The notes beneath the pieces are model-generated. The model ran no database searches. It had not been told where the DNA came from and was given only the letters and a program-made list of their open reading frames with translations. From Ustulina deusta (Eukaryota; Ascomycota; Sordariomycetes; Xylariales; Xylariaceae): a stretch of DNA of 64,000 nucleotides. The stretch lies in contig JAJNNX010000036.1 of assembly GCA_023159155.1 (NCBI GenBank), positions 248,001 through 312,000 of the forward strand, written 5' to 3'. This document shows positions 1 through 10,479 of the stretch, in pieces (the first letter of the stretch is position 1; each line of letters opens with the position of its first letter). Both the position numbers and the translations under genes were made by a program.

Positions 1-1146
1 TGTAGAGTGGCAGCCTCTGGCTTCATTGTTATGTTCATATAGGCACATCTGTATTGGTGTTAGGTCTGCGAAACACTCATACTAAGCTATTCGATTAGAG
101 TAACGAGAATTTTACATACCGAACTTGCGTTTCGACTCCCACGGCCTGGTCGGTTGCTGCTTCCTTAAGTGTTTGAATTCGTACGGAGCTGAACTGATCG
201 ATTTTAGTGTCCACCGAGACAAAAGGATCCAGCACCGGCGGGTTCTCGACATCTTGAGTATAATATACGGTGTTCAGTCCGACTGGGACGGGGCTAGCAG
301 CACCGGAGAAGTCGATACTCATCATGATATGGGTTTCCGGGGAGGCGTCAAGTTTTGTGACCTCGGTCATGAGCTTCTCTATTGATCGGGAAGACTTGAG
401 AGCATATAGAATATGTTTCCTCCCCACAAAGGACCCTGGGGAAATGTCCTAAAATCGTATCGTGTGATGATACCGAAATTGTTCCCACCACCCCTGAGAG
501 CGTGCCAAAGATCGGAATTGTCCCGTTCATTGGCATTGACAACTTTGCCAGATGCTAGAACCACTTCGTAGTTCACAACGTCGTCGCAGATGAATCCCTC
601 CCGAGAGGAGAAGAACGAAAGGCCACCTGTATATCTTTGTGAGTAGAGTTCATACAGCTATTTCTGGGGTTCGTTGGCAATACCCTACCCTCCAAAGCCA
701 ATCCACCAATTCCACCATTGTCCGATCGGCCGCCTAGAACTCCCTGCCCGGAGCCATCCAAGGCCTCGTAGACTCGGCCCCAACGCTCGCCAGCTCCAAT
801 ACGGACGACATAGCTCTTCTCATCAATGTCTACTCCAGTGATGAGACTGAGGTCTAAAGTGATGCCTGGCGCAGTGATGTTGGCAACGCCTGGAGCGGGT
901 TGCTGGCCACCTCCACGAATTGCGAACGTGTTACCATGATCGATAAAGGGACGGATCGTCTGCACAAAGGTGACGACTTGCTCTCTTGAAGACGGTCTGA
1001 AGATGCATAGTGGTCTTCGGTCGCTCTCAAATTTAGAAAGGTAGGATGAGTTCAGCTGCTCATAATTACAATGCGGAGGCAGGAAGAGAAAACTCTCCGT
1101 CCGGAATAGCCTGTTTCAGATCATCGAAGACCTGAGATGATGCCAT
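1..1146 (-). pseudogene. FAD-linked oxidoreductase (BBE/PCMH type), frameshifted and cut by the window edge
   Basis: The minus strand encodes the N-terminal half of a secondary-metabolism type FAD-binding oxidoreductase. It starts MASSQVFDDLKQ at 1146 and later shows FAIRGGGQQPAPG, GERWGRVYEAL, GGIGGLAL and LRGGGNNFGIITRYD, all typical of the PCMH-type FAD fold. An intron at 688–627 joins GGLALEG to GLSFFSSREG. A second intron begins with GTATGT near 109 and ends at about 49, and the gene runs off the left edge. Two breaks are visible. An extra base near 1071 separates the start codon's frame from the NYEQLNSSYLSKFES frame. A missing base near 390–405 separates WGGNIFYML from KSSRSIEKLMTE. 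No GT–AG intron explains either, so I call it a decaying pseudogene; a sequencing error at both sites is the alternative. Confidence 0.75.
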
Positions 1147-1176
1147 TTCGACACGAAATACGTAGTTCAAAATCAA

Positions 1177-1293
1177 ACTCAGTTGGGGACTAGTGAATCA
1201 ATGGAATTTTGCTTGGACGAGAGAGGGGGGAGAAGTGTTAACCCCGATCAATCACCACTCAAGTTGGGGGTAACTGGTGAATCAATGGAATAA
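1177..1293. repeat. imperfect direct repeat of about 35 bp
   Basis: Two copies, about 1177–1210 and 1258–1293, share CTCA-GTTGGGG followed by a variant of ACTRGTGAATCAATGGAAT. They lie upstream of the FAD oxidoreductase relic and of the divergent transporter relic. The rest of 1147–1646 shows nothing else recognisable. Confidence 0.6.
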
Positions 1294-1646
1294 TATTACA
1301 TGGAAGGGATGGTTATCAATCACTATTCAATGTGACAATCTGAGAGGCGTTTGTCGCCAGGGCTGTGTCACCCAAAATGATGCCAGGACATGTTTCGCCA
1401 GAGCCTGCAGATAAATAAGGCTGGGTATGCATTTCTTTGTCAGTCTTGGGTATTCGTAATCAATACCAAGCCCTTAATTCTATGCGAGACAAAGACCCGG
1501 TGATCCGGCGCTCTCCACGACCCCTCACTGGCCATTCACAGATGCAACTTCAACGCAGGGAGGCCGGATCGCGGTTAGGTAGGCGTACCGCTACATAGCC
1601 AAGATTTCTCAAACAAAGAACACATACTCATCTGCGCCTAAACGAG

Positions 1647-2627
1647 ATGAGTTCACGGCCTGAGGAGCCTGTAGAAAAGGTTCCAGATTCCAGGAGTGAT
1701 GACTATCTAGCTCTTGGGGCTGAGGCTGAGAGCAAGACGCACGACGTGGATGAGCCGACCACTCTTCTCGGGAATGCCACCGCACTCATCAGTGGGCGAA
1801 GTATTCAGGGGGCGGGCGCCGGTGGCATATACGTCCTCATAGATATCGTGTGCTGCGATTTGATTCCGCTGCGTGATCGCGGGAAATACCTTGGTGTTAT
1901 CAACGCCTGGGCCGCGGTGGGAGCTGCTATCGGGCCTGTCCTTGGAGGTTCCTTTGCTCGCTCCAACTGGTGGTGGATTTTTTACCTCAATATCCCCGTC
2001 CGCGCGGTCCCTCTAGCTACCCTTTTGATATTCATGCGCATGAAAACGGGTGCCGCGGACCCCCGGCAGCATCTATCCAAGGTATCGCGTATCGATTACC
2101 TCGGAAGTATTATTTTCATCCCCAACTTGATAGCGCTGATCTTCGGGCTTGTCGCGGGCGGTGTAGAATTTCCTTGGTCGTCGTGGCGTATTATCCTCCC
2201 TCTTGTTATCGGTATGGTCGGGTGGGTCGGATTTCACATATACGAGCATTTCATCACATTTCCAAGTGTTCCAACGCGCCTGTTTAGCTATCAGACATCA
2301 GCCGCCGCATACCTGCTCGCCTTCCTTTCCTCGGTGCTCGCGACGGCGCTAAGCTATTTCATGCCGATCTATTTCCAGGGCGTGTTAGGATCTACCGTGT
2401 TTCACTCGGGTGTTTACTTCCTCCTTACGGCTATCGGCACCTTCCTGTTTGCCGTTATTGCGGGTGTTCTTCTTAGTCAATTCGGCGCCTATAGGCCCCT
2501 CCATGCCGGCGCCTTCCCGGGGCTGTCCATGTCGACTGCTCTCCCCAATTGCGGTGCCAGAGTTTCTTCTCGTGAGTACCTCTTAGAAGTCTCGCCTCTT
2601 CTGGCTCTCGACAGGAAAGATATTTGA
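1647..2627 (+). pseudogene. DHA2-family MFS drug:H+ antiporter, truncated at both ends
   Basis: The 326-residue reading frame has the core of a DHA2 major facilitator: GRSIQGAGAGGIYVL (motif near TM4), DRGKYLGVINAWAAVGAAIGPVLGG (motif C region), YLNIPV and IYFQGVLG. Intact family members have about 500–570 residues and 14 membrane helices. Here the acidic N-terminal tail (DVDEPTTLL) runs straight into the TM4 motif, so the first three helices are missing. The C-terminus loses membrane character after QFGAYRPLHAG, so roughly the last third is gone too. It abuts a relic of an unrelated membrane protein on the other strand at about 2640. It probably served as a toxin or metabolite exporter beside the FAD oxidoreductase relic, but neither looks functional. 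Confidence 0.75.
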
Positions 2628-2639
2628 GAGAACATGGTC

Positions 2640-3165
2640 GTAATCCTAGAGTATAGGCGAGTAGTAATGACGTATTTAGTGCAGATACTATAGCTTGCTG
2701 GTATGCAACCCACTATCAGGACTATAGTATACTCAACGATGCTGTCCAAAACGTAGCGTGAGTTTCACGTCACTCGAAAGGATGGCTGGTCTCTTTTGGG
2801 CAGAAAACTCACGCTAGTGCGGAAGCAAGATAAGATCCAGTAATTCTCCAGAGACGGAGCGCCATTTGTAACTTAGCGACACGGCGCTAACAATCACAGC
2901 CCTATCGGATATGCTGTGCTAATTATCTCGGCCGAATCTATATTGGTGGCAAACAGGTACACTTACAGAGCCAACCAGAAAGATTAGGCACAGTCCGATC
3001 TTCTTCATAAGCGGAAGTTTGAGTTTGGCTAGCATCGGAAGTGGTAACACAAAGATGATAGCATCAGCAAAAACCGCGAGAAATCCGCAGATGATGCCGA
3101 CAATGGATGAAATGTGATTACAATTCGCGTAGTGCTCCGGAAATTCGGGGTCGGGCTCTAGGATC
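2640..3165 (-). pseudogene. fungal rhodopsin-domain (PTH11-like) membrane protein relic
   Basis: The minus strand at 3165–2967 encodes EPDPEFPEHYANCNHISS and then ADAIIFVLPLPMLAKLKLP, followed by MKKIGLCLIFLVGS and a GTAAGT donor at 2966. This is the characteristic middle of the fungal rhodopsin-type domain (two TM helices with an LPLP–KLKLP turn). Further pieces follow: AVIVSAVSLSY at about 2900–2860 and SIVEYTIVLIVGCIPA near 2735–2690, matching the later helices. The pieces cannot be joined by canonical splicing without in-frame stops, and no start region is visible, so I call it a relic. Confidence 0.6.
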
Positions 3166-3168
3166 TAG

Positions 3169-4227
3169 ACCCCTCTTTAGTTAACTATCGACTTCGCGTT
3201 TAAGAAGGTGAAGAAGTTGTCAGCTTGGTGACACGTGTACGTGTAGAAGTAGATAACTCGTGGTGGACTTGAAGCAGGACGCAGAACCAACTGTCTGGGG
3301 TGGCCTAGAAATGCTCTTCTATGGATAAAACGAAGAGTAGCTTGAAGGGTCTCGTCGAAAATATAGAACGGAAGGGTATAATCACAAAGTGGTAAGGGAA
3401 ATGTCAGGGATATATATTACACTACCTCATGGGAGTGGATATATCAGTATTCTGTATATATATGGGTGCTGCCCCCCTAGATATTTGGGAGGTTCAGGAA
3501 TCAATTGACCACTCTATTGAGCCCTAACAACTACCTACCTGCTTCCCAGCTGCAAATGAGACTCTCTATTCACTCTGGACCTAACACTCTGACAGGAAAC
3601 CTAACATTGGGTTCCAAGTCGGGTAGGCTGCCTTGGAATCCAGGGGCAGCAACTTTACCCTTAGCGCCTTATCCATCTTGTATCGACTATTTACTATACC
3701 AATAACAAAGTTAATGAGAGAGGACTAAAGGAATCTGTTACAATAATACAGTATAACTGGGGTCTAATTGTAGTGTGCACGCACAGTTGTGCTGGCACAT
3801 TCAATCTCAATACTTCTGGCTTTTCCCTGGTTATATATACTCTGGACTGTGATTCTATTAACCCATTCACACAATTTTTATACTGCATACACCACTACAG
3901 GGCCCATAGAGAACTATGCTCGATTCATAGATACAATTAATACCCAATGATTCCTTTCAGAATTAAGACAGGCCCTCTTCCGGGTATCAAGAATCACAAT
4001 CCGCTGCAAGCCTCATGTAGCTTTGGCTTGTGAATCCAGCGCTTGTAGTCCATGAATGCAAACACTGTTTCGGCTAACTGGAAGTGAAACACTTTCAAAC
4101 CAAGAAGGGTTAGTAATTTGCTCCCTAATTCAGTATGTAAGGACTTGGAAGGCGCGAAGGCATGTCTAAAAGTAGATGGAACCGGAACAGGGCGTGATTG
4201 TCCCCAGGGAATAACGAAACTCTATAG
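3169..4227. other. intergenic, no gene recognised
   Basis: AT-rich DNA without a convincing coding region. A TACTAAC sequence on the minus strand near 4110 could be a branch site of the neighbouring membrane-protein gene, whose last short exon may lie at about 4125–4170. Confidence 0.5.
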
Positions 4228-4857
4228 CTACTCACTCAGGATGAGGTTGTATTGCCACCCTCTGATAACGTGGAGATGTCTCGTGATATCCTCCCGGTCA
4301 CGTACCAACTTCAGCCTAAGAACAGCAGAGAACCAACTCTGCGGTGTCCAAGTATTTTGATTGTAGGGGCTACCGTTGAGGTCAACCGCCAAAGCCGTGT
4401 CGATTTTTTGACCCCCCCGGGTATTCGTAACAGCGAGGACGTAGATTAGTGCCGCACCCGTGAGGATCAGAGCCGGAATATTGAAAGACACCCAAAGGTA
4501 GTAACAACATCTGCTGAAGTTTGCGAACGTTCCCGTCCGATACTGGGTCAAATTGCGTAGCCATAGAGACACGGACCCCCAGATCCCGATAACAACAAGG
4601 GCTATAATCGCCGCACTATTGCTCGTGTCAACCTGGTTGACTATGAAATGGAGGGGGAGTCCAGAAAGATGATGTCTGGACCCGTCGGCAGTGAAGCGGA
4701 AGATCTTGTGGCTCGCTGTATCGTTCAGCCAGGCGGTAGCGCTGCTAGCGAAGGTTATCTCAACGATGGAATCAAGCATAAGCAGCCAAATGGATATTCT
4801 GAGGGCAATCGATGTTGCGGACGGTGCCAGGGGCGATCTCTTCACGTGGAAAATCAT
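4228..4857 (-). CDS. small multi-pass membrane protein, unknown function
   Basis: Starting at the ATG at 4857, the frame encodes about 209 residues with four hydrophobic stretches: IALRISIWLLMLDSIVEITF, SAAIIALVVIGIWGSVSLWL, YYLWVSFNIPALILTGAALIYVLAV and a weaker C-terminal segment. An NLTQY site could be N-glycosylated. The frame closes just after a GTGAGT donor (ILS|GTGAGT, exon end about 4236), so the true C-terminus is probably a short exon ending near 4125. A run of G at about 4877–4886 lies upstream of the start. I do not recognise the family; many Sordariomycete genomes carry similar four-helix hypotheticals in accessory regions. Confidence 0.5.
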   Translation of the reverse strand: MIFHVKRSPLAPSATSIALRISIWLLMLDSIVEITFASSATAWLNDTASHKIFRFTADGSRHHLSGLPLHFIVNQVDTSNSAAIIALVVIGIWGSVSLWLRNLTQYRTGTFANFSRCCYYLWVSFNIPALILTGAALIYVLAVTNTRGGQKIDTALAVDLNGSPYNQNTWTPQSWFSAVLRLKLVRDREDITRHLHVIRGWQYNLILSE

Positions 4858-5732
4858 GGTGCTGTCTACACGTGTGGGGGGGGGGGGGGACGGGACAGAA
4901 ATCAGACGAGATCCCAAGATACCGTGGTCCGGCGTACGCGCCCTTTATTTAGCATCGCGGGCCGTTTAGGCCTTCTCGGGTGATGCAAGGAGGAAGCGTA
5001 AATCCGGGCTACCCAGGCCCTCACATAATGCAGCATTTCGGAAACAAAAATACTAGGTAATATACATGCTACTGACCTCACCCTAGACTCTACTAGATTT
5101 TGATTTCTAGCCTTCGGATTTCGCTGCCTTGCTCACTTATTTGGAAAACAGCCTGTCCCCGATAAACCGCCATAATACAAAATTGGTTGCGCATCAGGGC
5201 GCTTGAAAAGCTGGCCTCTTAGTATAATTTTTAGTTTGTATCACCGTCGGCGTGGGAGCATAAGGCGAGGGGTTAATAAGTAGAGTCAAAATTGCACGTA
5301 GCTGGCAGGGGAGGTGTTTCTTGGAAAGCATTCACACTGTAACTAAATTCCCCTTGGGTCGCCGGCTGCCAAAATTGGCGTCTTTGCTTTATTATACACA
5401 GTCTACTACCGCTGAATAAATTAGTAGTGCCATATCACTGAGAAATATGTTATTAGCATCGCTCAGCTCTGTGGATTGGGGCAAAAATTGTGACTTTATA
5501 CAAGTGGAAATTCTTCTCAATATCTTCACATAACAAATAAAGCTGAGCCGACAACGGGTGTGCGCCGGGCATATGTGATGCAGCAAAGCCGCCGGCCCTT
5601 ATATGCCCGCCGTCTAAACCTTAAATTATTGGGGGGGTTGTTTCCAAGAGCCCTGTTTCAACCACGATTCCCAAGGCTTCGAGTATTTTCTAGACGTATG
5701 TAGGCTCGCGTGGCTAAGGAAGCGTAGTAGCG
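4858..5732. other. intergenic, no gene recognised
   Basis: No coding region supported. It contains a G-rich homopolymer at 4877–4886 and AT-rich sequence beyond 5000. Confidence 0.5.
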
Positions 5733-5990
5733 TTGTACTTCACCACCATCGCTTTCTACAGGCTGTTCTTACATCCGCTTGCCCAGTTTCCTGGCCCCAT
5801 GCTTGCAGCCATTACACGGTACTACGGAGCCTACTATGACATCATCGAAAACGGCCAGTGTACATCTCGCATAGCAAAAATGCATAAAACATATGGCGAG
5901 CTTACTCGCTTTACAGTATCTATTCTGATGCTAAATGAAGCCGCAATGTTGTAGGGCCCATCGTTCCGTCTTATCGTGGAAACAAGCGAT
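5733..5990 (+). pseudogene. cytochrome P450 N-terminal fragment
   Basis: The frame reads FYRLFLHPLAQFPGPMLAA and then KMHKTYG, the signature of the fungal P450 membrane anchor and proline-rich hinge (YRLFLHPL-x-FPGP). No I-helix, ExxR or heme-Cys motif follows; the downstream DNA (to about 6420) is full of stops and AT-biased. This is a single decayed N-terminal exon, consistent with RIP-type decay or truncation. An intact P450 with a similar hinge lies at 26491–28221. Confidence 0.7.
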
Positions 5991-6468
5991 ATGGCGAGTG
6001 TTTTGGTGGCTTACGCGAACAGTACAAGCCGTGTTTTCTGCTTGGTGGCTTCTGTGGCCTGATCAGGTGGCCTCTGCCTCTGGGGTAATATGGGCTGGCA
6101 GGAACTTAGGAAAAAGAAGGACGCATTCGCCAGCGCACAGCCCCTGGATACCGATAAAGCAACAGAATCGTGAGATAGACGTTGCTCTTAGTGAGGGAGC
6201 GCTTAGCGGGTTATGGTCCTAAAAGTCACTGTCGCGCAGCCTACTAGCAGCTTTTATAGACCGCATCAACATAGTTCTCGACTCACGGTTCTCATGGTTG
6301 CTTCGACAGTGTTTTACATGATGCCATGCAACCGTCACAGGGAAACATCTGGTAACTATTTTTACTCACGGAGTGTGAACACTCTTAAGAATTGTATAAG
6401 TGGTAGCCGGGTGTAGGTAGATCTTTATAGCTGTCGGTCTATATAGCCTAGGTAGGTTTGTATGGCTG

Positions 6469-6564
6469 TGTGGGAAGGTATAAAGGACAGTGCTTATTTT
6501 TACTCCTTACGGTGGATTCTATGTCTACAACTTCGCTATTCTATTTAATGCTACGACAGTTGCT
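6469..6564 (+). repeat. diverged direct repeat, copy A
   Basis: Starts TGTGGGAAGGTATAAAGGA and includes CTCCTTACGGTGGATTC and CTACAACTTCGCTATTCTA. It is clearly related to 7235–7346 (same order of blocks, many transitions). Probably a remnant of a dispersed transposable element. Confidence 0.6.
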
Positions 6565-7234
6565 AAGCGCTTTGCAGCCTTCGAATTCCCTGTGCGCGGT
6601 TTTTTTGTTAGTCAAAAATCCCCTACTTTTACGGCTCGTAGCATTCGGCTTGCCGTCTTACATAACAGATGTAGAATATAAATGGTACGGCGTTCTGGTC
6701 GCTGATGAAGGTGAACAAATAAAATGGTAAGATAGGAGAGAGTTAAGTTCTCATTCTGAAAATATTCAAAGAACAAAGGAGGACTATCTAAGTACTTAGA
6801 GGTAACGTTAACCTATCAATAGTCAGGATAGGCGCTTTCTTAGCTACGCCAATCAATAAAGGAACTATTGTTTAGATCGGGAAAACTTTTTCGCGTGGTT
6901 TAAGCGTTAGCTCGCTTTCTTTTCCCCTTATTCTTGTTTTATTAGGTTAACTACAGTTAACGAATCCGGAAAAATTACTTGATTGAAGCTCCGGTTGAAA
7001 ATTTGAATAGTTTAGAGCTACGTGTATACTCCGGGTTGCCCTGTATTAATTAATGCATTAATTATTGTGGTTTTCGGGACCGGAAATAAGGGTTGGAGAT
7101 AGGTTCGAGCTGGCTGTTAGGCATATTAATAGGATATTAAATATTCGTTCGAATAGTTGAAATAGAGATTTTCGTAATGTTGAAGGTCTGGTTGTTACCT
7201 TTAGCGGTGCTTGTGGTAAAGGAGGTTTAGCTGA

Positions 7235-7346
7235 ATGTGGGAAGGTATGAAGAATAGTGCCGATTTCTTTTACCCTTACGGTAAATTCCATGTCAATTAC
7301 TCTATTTTTCTACAACTTCGCTATTCTACTCAATGCTCCAACAGCT
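7235..7346 (+). repeat. diverged direct repeat, copy B
   Basis: Starts AATGTGGGAAGGTATGAAGA and includes CCCTTACGGTAAATTCC and CTACAACTTCGCTATTCTA, matching 6469–6564 with small insertions. Flanking T-rich stretches mentioning CTGTATGGCT also occur near both copies (6455–6470 and 7386–7400). Confidence 0.6.
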
Positions 7347-8220
7347 GCCGGCCTGTATAGCTTTTGTATAGCTGCTAGTTGTAGGTCTGTATGGCTAGGG
7401 CTGTATAGCTACCGGTCCGTATGCTAAGAATGCTATGCGTAAGATGCACTCATCCACTTTCCTATCTGGGCTATGGGGATTTTCCAGCGAAATTTTCGGA
7501 CCAAGGAAACCTTCGTTCCACTCAGTCGTACTTCCATCGCTAAAAACGAAGGCATAAGCTGTAGAAGCCCACGCGATCCCAATTCCAAACAGGCTGCTGA
7601 TCTGTCCACGATCGAGAGTAATGCGACTGGGACGATATCTGGGGTAAACTGGGGCTTTCCGGCAACAGGGAACCTTGAATCAACGACCTACCATGACACT
7701 GGAAAATCGCTTAACTACGGTAGAATATCTCATTGGTGCGCTTATATCGCTACACTTGGTTTCGGATCTTCCATTCGGAAGCCGGCAATCACGCCTCCCA
7801 TTCCTAAGTCCCGATTCGACCGCCTAGCCTGCAGTGCCGTGTCAATGGTGACCCGACAGCGGTCAAGAGAATCCCATGCTTCGCGCCGAGAATCATCCAG
7901 CATACCCTATATTTGAAACTATTATGGAAACCATTATGCTTTACGTATTCCCGCGGCCAAACTGTCCAAGCCCTTTCCTCCAATTATGGCGCAGGCCACG
8001 GAGAGGAATTGCCGGATTAGGAAAACATTTTCGCGGAGGCGGTGCCGACCTAGGTAATACACTAGGGACACTGCATGAATCCAAGGTCTTGATGTCTATT
8101 ATAAAGGCGATCGGGATGCCGGTGAGAAAGTATTTAGCCACCGTCGTGACAGCCGATCGACGAGAATCGCTAGGTAAAGGGCCATTGGGTTGACATCGAA
8201 GTTTCGACACAATCATCATC

Positions 8221-9341
8221 ATGGTGGTGTTCCGGACTTCAGTTTTGAGCTTTCTACCCCTGCTGGGGTCTGTGCTGGGCTACGCGAACCCGAAGACTTG
8301 TACGGGAACTTGCACCAACGCCCACGATCCGGCTATAATCCGGCGCTCCGATGGCACTTACTTCCGGTTCTCGACGGGCGGCGAGATCGCCGTGCACACC
8401 GCGCCGGATATCACGGGTCCGTGGACGTACAAGGGAGCCGCGCTTCCGTCTGGCTCCTCGATCGACCTTGCTGGCAACACGGACCTCTGGGTAAGTGAAT
8501 TGTCAAGGAAAACAATGCTAGCGAACCTCGGCTAATCAACGCATCTCACATAGGCCCCGGATGTTAGTCTCGTCGGCAGTACATACTACCTCTACTACTC
8601 CGTGAGCCAGTTCGGGTCTCAAGACTCCGCCATCGGCGTCGCGACATCGACGACTATGGACGTGGGGTCGTGGACAGACCACGGAGCAACGGGCGTCAAG
8701 TCAGCCAGTGGGAAGCCGTACAACGCCATTGACGCGAATCTCATTAACGTCGACGGCACGTACTACCTGACGTGGGGGTCGTTCTGGGACGACATCTACC
8801 AAGCACAGATGAAGTCGTCGCCGCTGACGCTCGCGAGCGGCGTCACGTCGTACCAGCTCGCCTACGACCCGACCACGACGGCCGTCGAGGGCTCCTTCAT
8901 CTTCAAGTACGGGAGCTATTATTACCTGTTCTACAGTCATGGCCAGTGCTGCGGCTACGACTCCGGCTTGCCCGCTTCCGGAGCCGAGTACAAGATCATG
9001 GTCTGTCGGTCGACTTCGGCGACTGGTGGGTATGTTGACAAGAACGGCGCCGCTTGCACCAGTGGGGGCGGCACCGTCGTGCTTGAGTCTCACGATAATG
9101 TCTATGGACCTGGTGGTCAGGGTGTCTACCAGGATCCCACCTACGGACCGGTGAGTGCGAGACGATGCAACCCCTTTGTGATTTTTTTTCTTTTTCTTGG
9201 GATGCGATGTACTGATTTCGTTGGTTTGTTGCGCAGATTCTTTACTACCACTATGTCGACATCACCATCGGTTATGCAGACGGCGACAAGCGATTTGGCT
9301 GGAATACCATCGACTTTTCCAGTGGCTGGCCGGTTGTTTAA
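8221..9341 (+). CDS. secreted GH43 endo-1,5-alpha-L-arabinanase
   Basis: Three exons (8221–8490, 8554–9150, 9237–9341) give 323 residues. A signal peptide ([21 protein letters not shown]) precedes the five-bladed beta-propeller of GH43. Family features are visible: NAHDPAII near residue 35 supplies the first catalytic Asp (general base), [20 protein letters not shown] the pKa-modulating Asp, and [21 protein letters not shown] the general-acid Glu. The FSHG-like [12 protein letters not shown] and VYGPGGQGV segments follow. The last exon ends [14 protein letters not shown], the usual end of the single-domain enzymes. It hydrolyses internal alpha-1,5 links of pectin-associated arabinan outside the cell. 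Donors GTAAGT and GTGAGT are canonical and all phases agree, so this copy looks intact. It fits with the polygalacturonase at 49895–51361 in pectin breakdown. Confidence 0.92.
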
Positions 9342-9837
9342 TATCAGCGACGGGAAATGCATTAGGTTGATCCTGACTAGGGTTCTGTATAGATGCTGTA
9401 TCTTCAATACATACCTTCATGGGTATCTTTTTGTCCTGCACAAGAATAATCCCTTAAATGTTGCAATTTTGATTCTCGATAACGACATCTACATCACTAC
9501 ACTGGCTGCCTAATGAGCAGCGATGAGATAGTGTTTGGCGTATCTTGTTTTGTAACAAGATCGAGACCTCTGCGACTGGCCCCTGGATATACTGTTCGCC
9601 AGATCCCGCAAGCTTAGTGCAATAAACAACCCTGTATTCTAGGGGTCTAGATGTCAACCATGTTGAAAAGATCGGAAATCTGGGGTAGGATTAGCTATTT
9701 GGTTAATGGGGACCTATCACATTTGTTGGAAAAGTAATCACATAGACTGTGATTGGCTGAAATTACACCGGCAAATATCGAGCCAATCAGCAAACAGGCG
9801 ATGACCATCACGCATGATGTCACCCAGGGGCCATTGA
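9342..9837. other. intergenic, promoter-proximal for the metallothionein-like gene
   Basis: No gene seen. Two CCAAT-type elements (GATTGGCTG near 9751 and GCCAATCAG near 9781) lie upstream of the palindrome and TATA box listed next. Confidence 0.5.
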
Positions 9838-9855
9838 GATGTACATATGTACATC
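9838..9855. promoter_or_regulatory. 18-bp perfect palindrome upstream of the Cys-rich gene
   Basis: GATGTACATATGTACATC is its own reverse complement. It sits 7 bases before a TATA box and about 195 bases before the ATG at 10050, the position expected of a dimeric activator site. The binding factor is unknown. Confidence 0.55.
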
Positions 9856-9862
9856 GCAGAGA

Positions 9863-9870
9863 TATATAAA
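9863..9870 (+). promoter_or_regulatory. TATA box of the metallothionein-like gene
   Basis: TATATAAA followed by a CT-rich leader and about 180 bases of 5' UTR before the ATG at 10050. A strong TATA element suits an inducible stress gene. Confidence 0.6.
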
Positions 9871-10049
9871 GGCCTTTTGTTCTTCAGTCAAGGAGCTGTT
9901 AGTATCTACATCCAAACAGAACAGAACATCAGCTTCTTCACTTCCCCTCGTCTCCCAAACCCCTCAAACAATTTCATCTTCTCAGACGATCTCTCATCAC
10001 CCAACTCATCCCGTATTGTCTACCTACTCTGACTTCCACCGCAATCACC

Positions 10050-10479
10050 ATGGCCACCGAAGTCATCAAGGCAACTCCCACGTGCTGTGGAAAGAGCTCA
10101 GGAAATGAGTGTATCTGCGGTAAGAAGTCATCACGTCCTATCTATGACCAGTCTACGAATCCAGCAATTCCGGGTTGTAAATACTAATACGTCCCGCGCT
10201 ACAGCCAAGCAGGCAACCTGCTCTTGCGGCGAGCAGTCTGCTCTCCACTGCACGTGTCAGAAGGCGGCGACGGAGAACAGTCTGGGCGGCGCCCGATGCT
10301 CATGTCGCGCTCGGCCGGCCGGACAGTGCACCTGTGACAACGCAGCGAAAGAGAATGCAACTCCCTCGGGTAACACCTGCGAATGCGGCTCCCGTCCCGC
10401 CGACTCATGCACCTGCGAGCGGGCTGCTGCGGATCTGAATCCGAATCCGAATGAGATTGACTTCACAACCAGGAAGTAA
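10050..10479 (+). CDS. Cys-rich metallothionein-like copper-detoxification protein
   Basis: Two exons (10050–10119, 10205–10479; donor GTAAGA) give 114 residues. There are 16 cysteines, one as a CC pair and the rest as seven CxC pairs (CIC, CSC, CTC, CSC, CTC, CEC, CTC) at regular intervals. Between them lie repeated units of the form ARCSCRARPAGQCTC / NTCECGSRPADSCTC. There is no signal peptide or membrane segment, so it is probably cytosolic. The layout (MATEVIKATPTCCGK at the start, DFTTRK at the end) matches the fungal Crd/CrdA-like Cys-rich proteins linked to copper resistance; I name the family from memory. It would bind Cu(I) or other soft metals through thiolate clusters. A palindrome, CCAAT boxes and a TATA box upstream suggest induced expression. 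Confidence 0.8.

Larger units (their letters stand above)
5991..8220. other. AT-rich accessory region with decayed repeats
   Basis: Apart from the two repeat copies listed separately, 5991–7440 is AT-rich and carries no intact coding region. Between 7450 and 8200 base composition is more balanced and open stretches exist on both strands (for example 7473–7916 plus, 7941–8222 minus), but none shows a domain, a signal peptide or plausible splicing, so I do not call a gene. Confidence 0.5.

Noticed and set aside
7473..8222. gene between 7.4 and 8.2 kb
   Set aside because: Open frames exist on both strands, but all candidate proteins lack domains, and the likely-looking pieces on the minus strand are broken by stops.
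8701..9093. 130-residue open frame antisense to the GH43 gene
   Set aside because: GC-rich antisense shadow of a clear catalytic domain.
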